From Lobosporangium transversale (Eukaryota; Mortierellomycota; Mortierellomycetes; Mortierellales; Mortierellaceae), in contig NW_019029046.1 of the NCBI RefSeq assembly GCF_002105155.1, positions 1 through 64,000 on the forward strand: DNA of 64,000 nucleotides. The letters are read 5' to 3'. Of the stretch, positions 37,157 to 48,954 are shown one piece after another (the stretch's first letter is position 1; each line of letters starts with the position of its first letter). The notes beneath the pieces are model-generated. The model was not told the origin of the DNA. It searched no databases and was given only the letters and a program-made list of their open reading frames with translations. A program made the position numbers and the translations under genes.

Positions 37157-38731
37157 CTACATGTGTATAGGGGGATTTGTGGTTGCGGATGAAATACTCG
37201 CACCAACTCGAAAGTCTCGCAATTTCTTTAGGGACTTTAGTCTTTTCCAGATCACAGCCTCTTCTTCTTTTGTTAACGGAGGCAAGCCATACGATGCAAC
37301 CGTAGCAGAAATATAAAGCGTATGCAAATCCAGACAGACCCAGGGTTGTGGAAGCGGTGGCGAACATCTTGACTTTTCCAAATATTCACTATCGTCTTCC
37401 ACATCCTTAGCATCTGATATGCCGATTTGCTCGTTGCACTCCATCTGCTCCAATGAACCCTGCCTCCTTACTCGTCGACGATCCTCTTCGTCCTTTTGAC
37501 CTTGGCCATCTTCTCCCGTCCCTATATCTTCAACTAGCAAGTATGGCGCTTGAAAAACCTCCAACTTTTCACAATTTTCTAGGACTTTTCGTGCCATCTC
37601 ACTCGTTACCTTTGGCCCACAACTCACCCACATTAATACTTTAAGTCCCTGCATATGTCGCCGCCTCAAACTCTCAAACGCCTGTGGCCCAAAATCAACG
37701 TTCTTCAAACAAAACCGTTCGAATGGATTCGGTGACGCATCAAGGATCATTGACAAAGAAGAATCTGTTGGGTATTGGACCGTGCAACTCGAGATCTCCA
37801 GAGACGTAAGAAATCGCCATGTATTCTGTCTGAGTAGGAGGGTGAAACGGACCATGGATGATTCTGGGAACGTGAAGGCCTCCCATGTAAGACTTTGCAA
37901 TTGCGAACAGGGTTGGATCCAAAGTATGAGCTGTAGGTCGGGTGACAGCTCTATTGTCCAAGAAACACGAAGGTGCTGAATGTGGCAATCCCCTCTGATA
38001 TTATCAAGCTGGTATAACCATGATGGCGATAACGATGGTGATGGCGTTGATACTGGAAATAATGCCGCTGATAATACTGATGTAGGTGATGCGTCTGTTA
38101 CGGATTGCAATCCTTCTGCGGACATCAATATGGATTGGAAATTGCTAAAGTTCTCTGGCGACTCCTGACGCAGCCCTTTTATGGTCAAGCATTCCAACAC
38201 CAACGTTTGAGCCCTCATGCATGATTTCCAGAAGGTGGTCTGAGAAGATGCATACAAAGTGGTTCGCTTCCATGTCAGATTATTAAGCTTCAACACCCTT
38301 CCTTGACAGTCCTTTTCACTCAATGCCGCCAAAAACTCGTTTAGCGGCATCATGTCCTCTAGAACCACTCTTTTTAGTGTCTTGTAGTTCTGCCGTACCA
38401 GTGCGGATAGCTTATCCCAGACCTTTCGACCATCAATGTCCGTCTTGGTAACATGGATCCGCTCCAGTTGGTTATACCGATCGACAGTGGAAAAATGTTT
38501 GAGTGAGATAATTCGCAGAAACGATAAAGAGCGAACCAGATGAGCATGTCGACGAAGATTGACATCTGCACGACCAGAATGAATTCCAGTGATGCAAACA
38601 TCACGCCATCGGAGTGGCATGAACGTAGCATACCAGTCCCGACAGACACAAACACATGCGGCAAGGTCTTCTTCATCCAGGAACTCACCTAAGTAAGCTC
38701 TGAGTTCAGGTAGGTCAAGCACATTCAACAT
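37157..38731 (-). CDS. F-box protein
   Basis: Probable SCF substrate receptor. From the chosen Met (38731) the protein is 524 residues and opens directly with an F-box: NVLDLPELRAYLGEFLDEED, then LAACVCVCRDWYATFMPLRW. The rest is a divergent leucine-rich region (HVTKTDIDGRKVW, LRVSWTIELSP, LKVLMWVSCGPKV) with an acidic, Lys/Arg-rich linker (about 37380-37520). The open frame extends upstream to 38893 with a hydrophobic stretch, but starting there would put about 54 unusual residues before the F-box. The gene lies head-to-tail with MED23 and the bZIP gene on the same strand, spaced as independent units. The substrate is unknown. Confidence 0.82.
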   Translation of the reverse strand: MLNVLDLPELRAYLGEFLDEEDLAACVCVCRDWYATFMPLRWRDVCITGIHSGRADVNLRRHAHLVRSLSFLRIISLKHFSTVDRYNQLERIHVTKTDIDGRKVWDKLSALVRQNYKTLKRVVLEDMMPLNEFLAALSEKDCQGRVLKLNNLTWKRTTLYASSQTTFWKSCMRAQTLVLECLTIKGLRQESPENFSNFQSILMSAEGLQSVTDASPTSVLSAALFPVSTPSPSLSPSWLYQLDNIRGDCHIQHLRVSWTIELSPDLQLILWIQPCSQLQSLTWEAFTFPESSMVRFTLLLRQNTWRFLTSLEISSCTVQYPTDSSLSMILDASPNPFERFCLKNVDFGPQAFESLRRRHMQGLKVLMWVSCGPKVTSEMARKVLENCEKLEVFQAPYLLVEDIGTGEDGQGQKDEEDRRRVRRQGSLEQMECNEQIGISDAKDVEDDSEYLEKSRCSPPLPQPWVCLDLHTLYISATVASYGLPPLTKEEEAVIWKRLKSLKKLRDFRVGASISSATTNPPIHM

Positions 38732-38975
38732 ATCGACCTCTTGCTGTACTGGTACACTGACAAATGATAGGGAAGCTTGGTTTAGAAAGAAAAGGAGAGA
38801 ATAAATAACTTTTGTAAACTGGATCAGTCTAAAATTCATTTGGGCGAAGACACACAAGGATGTTGTCTGACTCGTTTTTATTGAAAGAAACACAGGATAA
38901 GCTACTGAAAGCTATGACTACATTGATTATATTAATTATACCAATCAAATCACTTGGATGATTAAAGATTTCTCC

Positions 38976-40041
38976 CTATACACGGTTAGTCAAGGCTGCA
39001 TGTGCCTCAGCGAGCTGGGCTTCGAGCTGAGCAATACGTGCGGTCTGCTCCGCATCCTTGACTAAAAAGCCGTTCTTTTCCGTTTCAAGGATCGCAATCT
39101 TCATGTTAAGCGCGTTGTTAGCTGCCTCTAGGTCAAACACCTTGGCCTCCAACCCCTCCAGCTTAATCAATTTCTTAAGACGAGAGCGACGAGCAGCATC
39201 CGTATTCTTAGCACGCTTCACAACGATCTCTTCAGCTTCTTCCTCAGGTGTCAATACACGCTTCTTGGATCCTCTACCCTTAGTAACAGGAATATGAGGA
39301 CGAACTGTGATGACAGGGGCTTGAGTCGAGGCAGGGGTTGAAGATGGTGAGCCAGCACGTGAGGTTGAAGTTGAAGAAACCGAAAGACCCATCTCCTCAG
39401 GCTCAGCCTTTGGGGCCAAGACAGGTGATGGCAAGGGCTGGGACACAGGAATGGCAACAGCAGCATTAAGAGCTGCCTGCGCCATGACAGCAGATTCAAG
39501 CTCCGCTGACCAAGGAATATTGAGTGCAGCAGCCGCCTGCTGAACAGCAGCTGAGGTCAATACTGGTTCCTGAGAAGACTTGATCTTATTAGGCACATTG
39601 ATGGGAAGAGTTTCAGAGAAGGTAAAGAGCGAGGACTCAACAGCAGAACCAAAAGAAGCAAAGTCGAGGATAGGTGAGTCCTCTATGGCAGAAAAAGGGC
39701 TCATCGACGAGACAGATGAAGTTTCATCAACAGAGTGAGCACCAATTGAAAAATCAGCAGCCAACCACTCGTCAAACCCGCTGCCCGGGTTGGCAGAGGG
39801 GGCGAACATGTCAACAGAGCTGCTATTAAAGCCGGAGGCGTTCTTGCCAACTAGAATTGGCAAATGTGTGCCATGTATGTTTATACAAAATGTTAGTCTA
39901 GGTAGTACACTAGACAAAACATTTATGCCTAAATATGACATAGGACTTACACTGGGCAAGAGCTGACTCTAACGAATCGGCAGACTTTGAGAGCTTGGCG
40001 TCGGTCGCGTCGAACATTGAGAAATCGATGGAAATGGCCAT
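38976..40041 (-). CDS. bZIP transcription factor of the GCN4/CPC1 type
   Basis: Two exons (40041-39951 and 39850-38976) give 321 residues. The C-terminal bZIP has the basic region KRAKNTDAARRSRLKKLIKL, containing the GCN4-type N-x-x-A-A-R-R-S-R signature, followed by a leucine zipper (LEGLEAKVFDLEAANNALNM). The N-terminal half is acidic with aromatic/hydrophobic patches (FDEWLAADFSIG; ILDFASFG), as in activation domains. Gcn4/Cpc1 proteins activate amino-acid biosynthesis genes on starvation. The leader contains just two upstream ATGs, each opening a short ORF (40451-40468 and 40179-40289), matching the translational-control layout of cpc-1. Identity with GCN4 is inferred from the bZIP signature plus the leader; other fungal bZIPs share parts of the signature. 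Confidence 0.9.
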
Positions 40042-40178
40042 TTTTCTTCTGATTTTTTTTAAATACTTTTTTTTTTTTTAAGTAAAAATGGGTACGACTT
40101 TGGACGGACTGAAGGATGGATGGGATTGATTGCTTTCGTTCAAGAGACGATTAAAGGAGTTCAAGATATTCAAAGTAA

Positions 40179-40289
40179 TTAGGACTGTAAGGGATGTAAG
40201 ACAACGATATCTACTACTGGGATGATAATGATTCTAGCTGCTGGAATAATGTCAATGATTGAGCTGGGGGAGATAATTGGGGTAACCAT
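40179..40289 (-). promoter_or_regulatory. Upstream ORF 2 of the bZIP gene (36 codons)
   Basis: It starts ATG GTT with A at -3 and G at +4, encodes 36 residues rich in Ile (MVTPIISPSSIIDIIPA and onwards), and ends TAA 137 bases before the main ATG. Its size is close to the inhibitory second uORF of Neurospora cpc-1 (about 41 codons, recalled). Confidence 0.7.
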
Positions 40290-40450
40290 TTTGAATAACT
40301 GTTATTTGTTGTAAACCGTTGGAAGGTTGTTATGAATGTTTGTTATGGAATGAAAAGTGTTGTTCTGGTGTATTGTTGTTGAAGGTTGTTCTATTGTTGT
40401 TTTCTGTTGTAAGTTGTGTTATTGAAGAGGTATCGAAAGTGCACTGGCGT

Positions 40451-40468
40451 TTAAGCGGAGGGAGCCAT
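40451..40468 (-). promoter_or_regulatory. Upstream ORF 1 of the bZIP gene (5 codons)
   Basis: Reads ATG GCT CCC TCC GCT TAA (MAPSA), with A at -3 and G at +4. It lies 161 bases upstream of uORF2. A tiny first uORF is the hallmark that permits reinitiation in GCN4/CPC1 leaders. Confidence 0.65.
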
Positions 40469-41043
40469 CTTGGACAATGTACAAAAAGATCAACTAGTAA
40501 AAGGTTATATTAAAAAATAGATAAAAAATAAAATAAAATAAAATAAAATAAAAAAGCGAACCAGATTATAAATGTGCTTGTAGCTTGAAGGAGAAAGGAA
40601 TTCTATATGCTTGTTGTGAGTGGAAAGGGTTGAAGAAAGAGAAAGAAAAATGAAGCAAAAATTTCTGGGGCGTTTTATTGCCCTACATCAGACAGTCCTA
40701 AAACGATGATTCATCTCTGTTTACAATTAAGGGTCCTCTAATCATGACTGATCTTGATGCACCAATCGATTAATATCTCTCATTTGAGCTAAACATAAAC
40801 GCATTTGTACAGTACGAAAAATATTAACAGCAAGTGTGGGAAGAAAAGACAAAAATATTTTTGCACTCAAAAAGTTAGGGACAAAGTAGGACAAAGCAAT
40901 ACACACTGTAGTCTATAATTAAAGACAGTGTAATAAACTAAGAAAAAATCGCAATGCCAGAAGCTGATGGAGCTGGCGGATTGAGTGTTGAAAAATCAGT
41001 TACAGACTCAAGCTTCCCATTTTGATAACTTCCAAAAATACAA

Positions 41044-44000
41044 CTAGCCTAAATATGGAGTCCAGTCTGGCGCCACAAATGAGTTCTCAGCACTCATCTT
41101 ACTGCCATCCGAGGAACTTTCCGCGCTTGCTGCAATCAAATCAACCTCTATAACTGAAAATTCCTTGAGGGAATGCTGAAGGGATCGAAGAATAACCTCA
41201 ATTGTTGTCGTATGGACCCCGAAACGCCTCAGTACTCTTTGGTAGCCACTCTCTGTGCTCATATCAGATCCTAATGAGACCGAAGGGATGCTGCTCAATG
41301 GTGACATTGTAGAGACGCTGCCCTGGATATTATTGTCGTTGTCAATGCTTGTTGTGGCACTAGTAGTCGAGAGTAATGAAATGAAACGTCGACGTATGGC
41401 GCGGAAATAGACGGTGAATGGTCTGATCCTCGACTGTTCAGGAAGAAAATTCTCAGAAATACTTGTCCTAAGATTGTCTCCACCATAGGCGGCACCCATA
41501 CCATGGACAGTGGCACTTGATCTAATACTATTTGTAGCCCATAACGCACATCTTCCATGTAGCACCCATGCATCCGTAGATGTCAATGCAAGCCATGGAC
41601 TTTGCTTTGGCGTTGTGCGTTCCTCGAGCATCTCATGATTCCGCTGCGAAACATTGTGTGGCCCTAGGTTTGACTGAGGTTGCAGAGAAATTTGCTCTAG
41701 TTGATTAGCCATTGCTCCTCTCCATCGACCAAAATCGAAAAGTCGTCTGCGCGTCCTCTGCTCTTGATTTTGCCCATGCCTAAGAGCTGATGGATTGCGT
41801 TGTTGGTATGAGCGATCAGACTCGTCGAAATACAAGCCTTCAAGCTTCTTGCAAAGAGGGGCAATGACACCCCTCAGGAAATCATCCTGAAAATGCTGCG
41901 TTTCAAGGACCAAAAATCGTAGAGAACAACATGTCCCTTTGATTATCTCTGTGATGCCAGAAGTTGTTAGTTTGGTTGTACCAAGTTCAAATCGCTCAAG
42001 CGGAGCAACAATCTCATTCGTTGCCACTCTACTCAAATTGTAGGGCGTGGGTACGACTGAAAGAGAGTTATTGGCCTCGATTTCGATTCCCAGTCCTTCA
42101 AGCAAATCTTTATCTCTCGCTAAGGATCTGTGGACACTCAAAACTCGCAATTTGGGACAGCTTGTGAGGAGGCTTGCAATGGCTTTACCACCAACATCGA
42201 CGCAACTCGTCACATGGAATACCTCCAAACATTGAGCTGCTGCAATAATTAGCTTATCAATTGCGCTATCTGTAATCGAACCAGGGCCTAAGAACACCTG
42301 AGAAAGGCGACAGGATGTAGCTGTTGGTTCGACAAGTCCATTGATAAGAGCACAAAAGAGTTGGTTGTCGACGAGGCCTCCTTGCATTCGCAGAAAACGA
42401 AGCTTGGAGAATCCAGTCCCCAACAAACGGCTCATATCAGTAGGAGTTTCGAGTCCGAAAACTTGCATCTTTTCATTGGCATGTAGGTCAAGAGCTTGGA
42501 TTTGGTTCTGGCAGCGAGACCCAAGACATTCCAAGGCTTTGATGAGCATCTCTGGAGATGCTTGTGGATGGGCAAAATTTAGTACCACATGCCTTACAAA
42601 CTGTCCATAAGACCATCGTGCTTCGCCAGCATGCTTCTGGTAATGCGTAACTGATGTAAGCCGATCTTCGATAGCATGCCTTCGACTGCATGAAGACTCA
42701 TGATTGAAGCCTGATGATTGCTCTGCCGCGCTGATCCCTTTTATAGTTGCAGAAGTATATGCGTTAAACCTCTTGGTCATGATGTTGAGGCTTGCTTTAA
42801 AAACATGTCTTTTAGGATGTTTTAAGCAAGACCCATCCCTGCTAAATGCATTTGATTCGAAGGGTTTTTTGAGTGCTAGGCCTGCTTTCTCATCGACCTG
42901 ATGCAGTGCAGAGAAGAGGGAGCGGCTTCGGCAAGTCTGATGACCATGGAAGACAATGCGTCTCCAAAGCATTGGGACCACAAGGTCTGCAAAGCGTTTG
43001 TTGACAAGCATAAGTTGGTTTGGTATTGAATGTCGGCATACATTATTCTTGTGCACTTTTTCCTGTGCTTCCTCCGGGCCTTCCTTTTCATCGTCTCTTT
43101 TGCATAAGCGCTCTATCTTATTTCCCTTCTTCTTCAATGCTATCTCTGTAGGAAGAGTTTGCAAAGAGAGGGACGAGTGGAGAGCTCGAGAATAGGGGCT
43201 ACTTCCAGCAGCATCGAGAATCGACCTCCTGTTTCTGTTCCTGGGCTGAAGATGTCGTGTTGAATGTGAAGCCAATGATGAGTGGACATTTTGGGCGTTA
43301 TACTCTTTTCCGGCAGTGTCGTTACCTAGGCTTGGTCGACACAGTGAGAGTGCATCAGGCAATGGTGTTGTTTTAGAGACATAAGCTATTAAACCTAACA
43401 TTGTTACATGTAGTAAAAGACTGTAAGTCGTATAGGATGATATAAAATAAGAACATGGTTACATTAAAAGCGATGGATTTTGCGATCGGGCGATAACCGG
43501 CAATATTGATCATGTTGTGTAAAGCATAATTACTATGATGATTCTTTGTGTTGCGGAATTGTACATACAGGAAAGGAGAAGGGTCGTGAGAGCGCTAAAT
43601 ATCAATACTGTTTTCATACTACTGCATTTCTTCCTTTTTCTCTTCCTCTCTGGTCAACTGGTCTCAACAGTGTTAAAAAAACCCGTGTAAAGTTGGTTGT
43701 GTAGCAGTAATATCGCTGCATCATTTTACCTTGAGGCAACTCAGTTGGCTCAGTACGCTCTGATTTCGTTGTGAGGACACAGGTTTGCCGAGTTTGGCAC
43801 GATAGCTGTGGAACAAAGGAAATACTGGGGTTTGTCGACCCAGAGGAAAGTATGTGTGAAATCGATGGATCCAACAATCGTTGTGAACGAAAAGCAAGCT
43901 TTGAAAATCGCTGTGGTCGTTTCCGAAGGGCAGTATGATAGGCTATACTGTTTTTGAGGTCTCTTGGTATGCCATTGCTTTCGCCTGACGTCCGGATCAG

Positions 44001-44339
44001 GCTGTCATCGGTAATAGCTTGTCTAAGAGTCCCCTGTCGGGCTCCGCAAATGAAGTACCGGTAATTGCTACCACTCAGTATATGTATCCTCCTTACTTTG
44101 GTTGGCCTCCCTTCACGATTGCTGTTACTAAGTAGTTGCGGTTTTGTGGTTGCCCCGCTAAATTGACCATTAAATTCGTGATGTGGTGCGCAGTAGCACC
44201 CATTGGGACAGAGATGGTTCTCTTTTGTGGCTAGCGCGTAAGGATAGAGCAGGAAGTCTAGATCCTCACAACAATAGGCCAAGATTAGATGTAGAATTTC
44301 ATCCGGTAAATCGAGTATGTGGCGAGGACGGGATTGCAT
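41044..44339 (-). CDS. F-box/LRR protein with interrupted F-box
   Basis: Two exons (44339-43739 and 43394-41044; the junction restores GGT) give 983 residues. The N-terminus has the first half of an F-box, HILDLPDEILHLILAYC. The second half, NQLMLVNKRFADLVVPMLWR, appears only about 300 residues later, after Ser/Arg/Lys-rich low-complexity sequence. Leucine-rich repeats of the Cys-containing type follow (LGSRCQNQIQALDL, LIIAAAQCLEVFHVTSCVDV, LLTSCPKLRVLSVHRS, LERFELGTTKLTTSGI). The C-terminal quarter is low-complexity. It is probably an SCF adaptor. The intron (43395-43738, 344 bases) is longer than most here. The initiator Met sits eight residues before the F-box. Confidence 0.8.
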
Positions 44340-47032
44340 TTCTGTGTGCTACAATGGATGTTTGAATAAGCTTTTTTAAGTTATTCTTGAACTCTAGAGC
44401 ACCAATGCACATTGAATCGCCGAATTCAAGTGGAGCATGAGTGAAATGAATGGTCATTGACCAACTACAGACGCTTAGGGACCTTTTTGAATAAACACTA
44501 CAAGGATAGGTAAAGGAGATGGTTCAACTTTTTTTACTTTCCACTCTCCATATCAACGCCAGGGAAGCAGCAAACACGCTCCAGAATAGTTGCTCAACCT
44601 TCATGCCAAATTCATTTGAATTCTATGGAAGGTGTAGACTAGCATGAGGTATGTGTAGAAAGACTAAATGAAGACTTACGATTGTTAAAAAAAAGGAAGG
44701 CTAAGAATGCACGACCAGTGGCAAGAATAGATGGACAGAACACACAGACTGTAGTTGACGATAGTTGTAATGATTTTAAGCAAGGGAACAAAGGATTATA
44801 TATTGTAAAGAGCTAGCTGGATAGAGAAAGTGAAGGAGATGTGGGAATGCAATTCTAGAGATAGATTGACTATATATCTGTGAACATTTGAATGTATGCG
44901 AATGTGTGTTATGTTTTGGAAAGAGAAAGGAAAGAAGGGAAGAGGAATGAAGAAAGAAGGGAAGAGGGACGTTTTTTTTCTTCGTTTTCTAATAATGTCG
45001 TCTGTTTCTTTACCCATGTCAAACTTGAGGTTCCTGAATCCTTATTTGAAAGGACTGGATCAGAGAATAATAATGTTCATGCATGTGTATACTAAATATA
45101 TTCATTTGTTTGACTGGCAGAATATTTTTAAAGCAATTTATTTTACTTGTCATAATAAATTCAACGACGGCAAAATCCAAACACCCAAAAGTGCAAACAA
45201 AATCATTCCCAGTAACTGGCGGTGTAGCGAAGCATAACCACACCATCATGCATCATATTGCATGTACGCACATTTACATCAATATAAACAAAGAGATAAA
45301 TACAAAGCGAGACAAATTTACACCCATACTGCATTCGCTTCGCAACTGTCAAAGCTCCCATCACTCGAGAATATCCTTTGCCTCCTTCTTAACCATTAAG
45401 CGCACATCCCCCAAAACGCATCGCAACATGTAAGCAGTAAAGTAGCTTTTCTTTCTCACATCTGATGCAGACATTGCATTATCTTCTTCAATTTGTATCC
45501 GTCCATCTCTTTTTCCTCTCCTCTTTGGCCAAATTTCCTTTTTCATAGCCCATCCCTGTATCGAATAAAAAGCTACGTGTTATAGCCTTTCTTTATTTTT
45601 ATATTCGATTGTCGTTGTCTAAGCATGGATCGACACACTTTTTTTTATTTGTTGTCAAAGCCCAACGGCTAACTCCTTTATCCATGTCTATGACATAGTG
45701 TTCAACAGGGACCCTAGTTAAAAATACAGGCTTATAAATTGGGTAAGCATGCAAGGGTCAATTGTTACGATTTTGGTTATTTATTTCTTTGAAACAAAGC
45801 TAAAAAAAACAGGCAAACAAACTGTGGTTATTGAAGAAAGCAGGGGGAGCCTTTTTGCATTAAGCTTTACAAGGCTTTTTCTTTTTATCACTCTCCAGCA
45901 TTAACTATAGTAGCCATTGGCCGAATAAGCTGGCCCTGTCTTCTCATCCTCTCAGGAAAGAGTAAAAAATATATGTTTTTTGTCCTCTATTCCCTCTGAT
46001 CCATTTCCTTAATACTCTTACGCTATAGTCTTGATGAACGCATTCATTTGTCTTTTTCAAAGGACAAAAAGAAAAGTGGTGGTTATCTTTTTGGTTGAAT
46101 TTTACACGCATACATTTGCATTGATCTGAAAAATTAATAAGCTAGTCAGCTATTTGATATAGGGCCAGACTGCTAACCCATACCCTGCCATCAACTTCGT
46201 GATGTATTCAATAACCACCACACTCTAAGCAAGTTACACATTGGCGGGTGTTTTGTATTGCTTGGGTGCCTGTCCATACGACAACTTTGTATCCGAAACT
46301 GGGGACAAGGACAGATTAGATAATAGAAAATAGGAGGATAGGCTTGCGATGCAGGAAAGCAGCTTACCTTTCAAAAAATATCCCCTAAACGTTTCATAAG
46401 ATAGCGTGAAGAGCGCGCATGTGTCTTGAATAGCCCATTGCCGTAAACGAGGAGTAATGAAGACAGATACGTTGCCACCGCATGTAGACCAGACATCGAG
46501 TCAGTCAATCTGTGAATGACTCAATACTTTCTAGCACAAAAAGCTTTCGTTTTGCTCCATGCTTTCTTTTTTCGTCGTGTCCGCGATATTTAACCTACCC
46601 TAGACAAGCTGAGGGCTTTCTTTTTGTTTCCATCCCTACTAGGTTGTCCTCTAATCCTGCAATACCGGACTTTTTAGTCAGTCAGCTAATACGAAACTGA
46701 GTCGTCTCTCGATTTATTGCAAAGGAAGTAACTAACCATCTTTATTTTGCCGTCTCTATAAATATATTCCCCATTATCTTTTGAATGATACTATATCATT
46801 TTCTGGGGGCTCCAATACAGGAATACCAGAGTAATCTTGGTATAAGGATTTAAATAAGCCGAACAAGAGTCACTTAAGCGCGCGTTTAGAGGTAAGAGAT
46901 ATGGACCTACGGTCCAAAGAACGGTTAAATACAAAACAAAAAAAAAATTACGTTGGATAATTCTTTAAATAGAAAAGCAGTGAAGTACTTCTGCTTTGCA
47001 CTTTTAAGCACTAAGACCTGAGAAGGAAAAAG
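44340..47032. other. Gene-poor region upstream of the F-box/LRR gene
   Basis: The left end holds the F-box/LRR promoter. An exon-like minus-strand frame at 45361-45555 (after acceptor gatacag; KKEIWPKRRGKRDGR ... MLRCVLGDVRLMVKKEAKD) may be a terminal exon of an unrecognised gene, but I found no partner exon. At 46228-46520 several overlapping frames look weakly coding and cannot be told apart. Confidence 0.35.
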
Positions 47033-48780
47033 ATATTTGCACGGGCCCGTACACCTTTTATTTACACGGGGGCCGTACAAATACTTAAAAAAATCTATTT
47101 GCCATGCAAATAAAAAAAAACTATTTGCACGGAGTCTTTATTTCAGTACTAGGAAGCCTTCCACAACACAAGCTCAGATCCAGAGCCGATACCCAAGCAT
47201 CAAATACTGACCAGAATATTTATCTATCAATGTCGTACGTAGCTCAGAGTAGATGTAGATATTCTTTATGCGACTCTGGGACTAAATAAAGAATTACAAA
47301 TGATTTATCTATAATTGAAATATACTATCCCGCTCTACTTTGCACTTTTGTTGGCGGTTCCCCGATGCTTTCTTTCATTTAGCGCGTTCATATATCTCTA
47401 GTATTTCCGTACACTAATAAGCACACAACGATGAGCGCAGTAATTAGGAACCTCTAACGTGTAGTTTGTTTCGGTAGATATACAAACAATCATATTCATT
47501 GCTACGATGCATAGCGTGCCGTGTTACTACTCTTTCTTTTCTCTTTCCTTATCTCTGACTTTCTTTATTAAGAGCTCAAGCGCCCTCGGTACTAAATTTT
47601 GTTTATCAAATTCACCAAAATACAATGGGTAGACCTCAGTTTATTTTGTGGAATCTCTGTCCTCTCACCCGTTTGTAACCCGAGAGATTACTTATCTTTT
47701 GATAGTTGGTGGCAGTTCGCACTCAAAGCCGATCGTGCCACAATCACCTATATCTCTATATCTAAATAGCTAAAATACTTTAATAGCATAGCCGTGACTA
47801 ATAGTGATAGAAAAGAGACATAAATACTCTTTTCTGTTACGTTGATAAAGATCCTTATTTTTGTCTCATTACATTCCAAGTTTGTTATCATGTTCAATCA
47901 GGGTTGATTTTTCACCAATAAAATACCAGAACTTGCCTTGGGTCGTCTTTAGCACGCAGTATCGCATACTCAGCAGCACATGTAGATGCTCGCCGCGTCT
48001 AGGGACTAGCTTCATATTGTACAATCACCTGAAAGAAGGTTTGGTCAAAAGATTAAATTTTGAAGAGAAACACTGTCTTCAATCCTATTTCTTGCCGTTT
48101 TCCCTCAGCATGTACTGCCCAAAGACTTCAGTGGTTATCCACATTGGCCTTATTAACAAAAGTGTAAATTTCCATCTTGGTTGGTGAAGTATTTTTATAT
48201 GTCGCATATGAGCTGTTTATCAAAGATTCAAATAAAAAATAATAAAAAAAATTAAAATAACCCACTTTGAACAGACTTTCTTTTGGATGACAATAGAGCG
48301 GAATAGAGCGTGAAAAATATTTTGTAGATAGGTAGTAAGCAGTAGAAAAGTAAGTGAGAATAAGATATGGGATGACAAAGGTTCGTTCTAAAAACTTCAT
48401 ATCAAAGATTTATCGCGTCTATGTGTGGCGCGTTATTGCCACTAATTTTTACTGCTAATCTTTTTAGCGCATTAGTGTTTTTTACTCTAATTTTTTTCTA
48501 GCTAGGCCATCATAATTTTGCATATGCAACAGAGCGCAATGAGTATCGCAGCTCCCACGGCACTGCAACTTCCAACAATAATAATTCCAGACTCCTCTCT
48601 ACTCTAGACTCACCTTCGCTTGTTTCCTTCGAAATAAAAGCTAGAATCATGTAGTCTGTAGGATACACATTGCCGCTTGTAGATGAAATAAAGGCCCAGT
48701 GCAAATAAAAAAAAAGACTCCCGTGCAAATAACTTCATCCATTCGAGAATAAAAAGGAGCAGTATCCTTTTTGCACGCCT
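47033..48780. repeat. Possible non-autonomous element bounded by TATTTGCAC-motif clusters
   Basis: Near the left end, TATTTGCACGG-type motifs occur at 47033, 47095 (with an inverted partner) and 47121. Near the right end the inverted form (GTGCAAATA; GACTCCCGTGCAAATA) occurs at 48699-48729. The pair 47121-47139 and 48714-48736 matches in inverse orientation (TATTTGCACGG-AGTCTTT against TATTTGCACGGGAGTCTTT). The interior is AT-rich with no transposase-like frame. Boundaries and target duplication are not resolved. Confidence 0.4.
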
Positions 48781-48800
48781 GATGACTCGAATATTAAAAA

Positions 48801-48923
48801 AAGGATTAATCTATTTGGCAGCCCATACCAAATATAGTAATTTTTGCCTCTATTTGGCAGCCTACTTCTGGGGGCTGCCACTTAACTTCGCACTCTTGGG
48901 TGGCAGCTGGGCTGCCAAATACA

Positions 48924-48954
<31 letters not shown>

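Noticed and set aside
37137-44365. Many additional open frames on the strand opposite the F-box, MED23 and bZIP genes
   Set aside because: They are antisense shadows of well-supported coding exons with no motifs of their own.
46228-46520. Minus-strand exon-like sequence with several open frames (MSGLHAVATYLSSLLLVYGN in one, FGYKVVVWTGTQ in another)
   Set aside because: Three overlapping frames look equally plausible, none has both a valid start and a consistent splice phase, and no family is recognisable.
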